Assembly (NCBI GenBank): GCA_011065005.1
Contig: JAAKFP010000005.1
Span: 1-18,478, forward strand
DNA from: Chlamydiota bacterium
Lineage (GTDB): Bacteria; Chlamydiota; Chlamydiia; Chlamydiales; Waddliaceae
Direction of reading: 5' to 3'
Length of the DNA: 18,478 nucleotides
Position 1 is the stretch's first letter, and every line of letters starts with the position of its first letter. Made by a program: the position numbers and the translations under genes. Of the stretch, positions 17,015 to 18,478 are shown piece by piece. The notes beneath the pieces were generated by a model. The model made no database searches. It was not told the origin of the DNA and was given only the letters and a program-made list of their open reading frames with translations.

Positions 17015-18172
17015 TCACACCAATTTTTCCGAAGTTTTCGATAGCTGTTTTGCAGACTCTACGATAATCTGAATCGCCTGGTCGATCTCATCTTCTGTCG
17101 TTTTTCGTGACAAACTAAAACTAATAGCACAATGCACAAGGTTCTCTTCGATGCCGGAAGCGATGAGAAGAAGTCCTATCTGTTGGAAGGAGCCTCCTCC
17201 TATGCTTGCGTAAACGCCTTTTCGGTCTAATTGAAAAAGTAATGCCTCATTGGCGATTCCTGGAAAGGCTATGGTAGTACAGTGAGAGAGCCTGTCCTGA
17301 TCTCTGAAGAAGGGAACAGCTTCGGGGAATCCCTCGAGAATTCCTGTTTCCAGTTTATCACGAAAACGAGCAACTTCGGTACAAAGAAGGTCGCAGCTAT
17401 CTTGCGCCTCTTTTGCGGCAATGCCCAAGCTGACAAGTCCAGGAATATTTATCGGAGCACCGCGATATCCCCCTTGTTCCATCCCTCCAGAAATAAGGGG
17501 CACGCACTTTGTGCCATTCTTAATATATAGGCCTCCTGTGCCTTTAGGGGCATGGAAGTGATCGCCATTAAAGGAGATGAAATCTGCACCGACATCTTCC
17601 AAATCAAAATAGAGTTTTCCAAGGATATGTGTGGCGTCGAGATGAAAGATAATACCGCGGCTTTTGCACAAAGAAGCGATCTCAGAAACAGGTTGAATGA
17701 CTCCCGTCAGCCCATTGGCCCAAGAAAGACTGACCATTGCTGTTCTTGGGGTGATCGCATCGCCGATAGCTTCAGCGGTGATATACCCTTCCTTGTTGAC
17801 CTCCACCATTTTTCCTACGCATCCCATCTCCTCCAGCCGCTCTATGGACATGATTGCGGGCGCCTCATCCAGAGAGGATGTGAGAAAATGATTTTTTCCT
17901 GTTGTCAGGGTGGTGGTGTAATAGGTGGACTGGATGGCGTGGTTTACTGCTTCAGCACCCGAAGAGGTGAAAATGATGGTATCGCTCTCATTTGCTCCCA
18001 AGAGATCATAAAGAGATTGGTAGCTTTCCTTCATTACGAGATAGAGTTGCTGCCCACATTGATGCGGCGCTGAAGGGGATCCCCACATCTCCGTGAGGTA
18101 GGGCATCATCCCACTAATCGCCTTCTCGGAGGGAGCTGTGGTCATGCTGTTATCGAGATAGATTTTTGTCAT
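17015..18172 (-). CDS. nifS: NifS/IscS-family cysteine-desulfurase-like protein lacking PLP lysine and catalytic cysteine
   Basis: Genuine members of this class V aminotransferase family release sulfur from cysteine for Fe-S assembly. The 385-aa length and fold signatures fit: YLDNSMTT (5-12), FTSSGAEAVN (68-77), NGLTGVIQP (153-161), HLDATHILGK (177-186, PLP-binding D179 kept), APKGTGGLY (208-216), RGAPINIPGLVSLG (237-250) and RKTTEDEID (356-364). Key residues are changed, however. The SxHK(x)xGPKG motif, whose Lys forms the PLP Schiff base, reads FNGDHFHAPKG, so the Lys position is H205. The stacking His of EHxA is lost (LDEAPA, 101-106). The Gln of DAxQ is H182. The GSAC active-site loop reads GGSFQ, with Q330 at the Cys position. 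It is therefore probably not an active desulfurase. It overlaps gpmA by ATGA (translational coupling) and precedes nifU by 9 bp. Confidence 0.9.
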   Translation of the reverse strand: MTKIYLDNSMTTAPSEKAISGMMPYLTEMWGSPSAPHQCGQQLYLVMKESYQSLYDLLGANESDTIIFTSSGAEAVNHAIQSTYYTTTLTTGKNHFLTSSLDEAPAIMSIERLEEMGCVGKMVEVNKEGYITAEAIGDAITPRTAMVSLSWANGLTGVIQPVSEIASLCKSRGIIFHLDATHILGKLYFDLEDVGADFISFNGDHFHAPKGTGGLYIKNGTKCVPLISGGMEQGGYRGAPINIPGLVSLGIAAKEAQDSCDLLCTEVARFRDKLETGILEGFPEAVPFFRDQDRLSHCTTIAFPGIANEALLFQLDRKGVYASIGGGSFQQIGLLLIASGIEENLVHCAISFSLSRKTTEDEIDQAIQIIVESAKQLSKTSEKLV

Positions 18173-18478
18173 GAAAGATCTATGGCTTCTTTTGTAAACT
18201 TTCCATCTTGATAGTCATAAATGATCGGAACTCCCGTTGGAATTTCTAGGGCGACGACCTCTTCTTTGTTCAAGTCATCGAGATCCATGATGATCGACCG
18301 CATCGAATTTCCATGTGCCGAAACGAAAACGTTTTTCCCTTGTTGCAGGAGAGGAACAATTTTCTCTTCAAAGTAGGGAATAGATCGCTGTGCTGTCATT
18401 TCGAGACTTTCCCCATTGGGTGGAGAGGTGTCATAGCTTCTACGCCAAATCTTCACCTGTTCAGCGCCATACCTCTCA
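18169..18478 (-). CDS. gpmA: 2,3-bisphosphoglycerate-dependent phosphoglycerate mutase, C-terminal part (cut by window edge)
   Basis: Phosphoglycerate mutase interconverts 3- and 2-phosphoglycerate in glycolysis, in the cytoplasm. Only about the last 102 residues are present; the reading frame stays open to the window end (ERYGAEQVKIWRRSYDT...), so a GTG within it (18454-18456) is not the true start. Family landmarks are ERYG near the edge, QVKIWRRSYDTSPP, SIPYFEEKIVPLL and VSAHGNSMRSII, whose His is the second active-site His of the dPGM family. EIPTGVPIIYDY is the usual C-terminal strand. The gene is first of those visible in the gpmA-nifS-nifU operon and its stop overlaps the nifS start (ATGA). 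The same order occurs in Chlamydia, as I recall. Confidence 0.93.
   Translation of the reverse strand, partial: ERYGAEQVKIWRRSYDTSPPNGESLEMTAQRSIPYFEEKIVPLLQQGKNVFVSAHGNSMRSIIMDLDDLNKEEVVALEIPTGVPIIYDYQDGKFTKEAIDLS

Noticed and set aside
17552..18073. 173-codon plus-strand ORF opposite nifS
   Set aside because: It is antisense to a well-supported NifS-family gene and has no recognisable motif.
1..18478. tRNA, rRNA or CRISPR array
   Set aside because: I looked for cloverleaf-like and regularly spaced repeat patterns and saw none; the repeats present are single inverted pairs or one tandem duplication.

Overview
The window most likely comes from a Chlamydia-related ('environmental') member of the Chlamydiales. 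The evidence is gene content and order. There is a phosphoglycerate mutase / NifS-like / NifU-like run on the minus strand and a neighbouring birA-rodA pair; from memory, the same genes lie close together in the Chlamydia trachomatis chromosome (about CT720-CT726). No marker gene such as rRNA is present, so genus is not claimed.

Layout. 1-808 carries no convincing gene but has hairpins, a nested inverted-repeat element of about 300 bp and an AT-rich promoter-like stretch. 809-9550 (+) is one giant ORF of 2913 aa. Its C-terminal third has the P-loop, DEA(D/H)-like and HTxGxD / RLR motifs that I associate with large DUF3638/DUF3645-type proteins of eukaryotes and amoeba-associated bacteria. Its N-terminus has a possible permuted cysteine-protease module. 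It ends tail-to-tail with, and overlaps by 11 bp, rodA (9540-10676, -). A 308-bp spacer full of hairpins separates rodA from the divergent birA (10985-11713, +). An exported thioredoxin (11765-12217, -) follows, then a 523-bp spacer with a strong inverted repeat.

12741-16172 (+) holds two paralogous proteins of unknown family with a possible small frameshifted gene between them. The first keeps a Cys-His-Asp triad like that of transglutaminase/papain-fold enzymes. The second has Pro and Arg at the Cys and Asp positions, so the two look like an enzyme and a pseudoenzyme, plausibly secreted effectors. Finally, 16232-18478 (-) is a tightly packed operon: gpmA (cut by the window edge), nifS and nifU. 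Here nifS lacks the PLP lysine and the catalytic cysteine, and the IscU-like domain of nifU lacks all three cluster cysteines.

The housekeeping genes cover cell-wall synthesis (RodA), biotinylation (BirA), extracytoplasmic thiol redox (Trx) and glycolysis (Gpm). The accessory genes between them look like host-interaction functions. Points of most interest: the giant ATPase/protease-like protein, the active/inactive paralogue pair, and the catalytically degenerate but well-preserved NifS/NifU pair.
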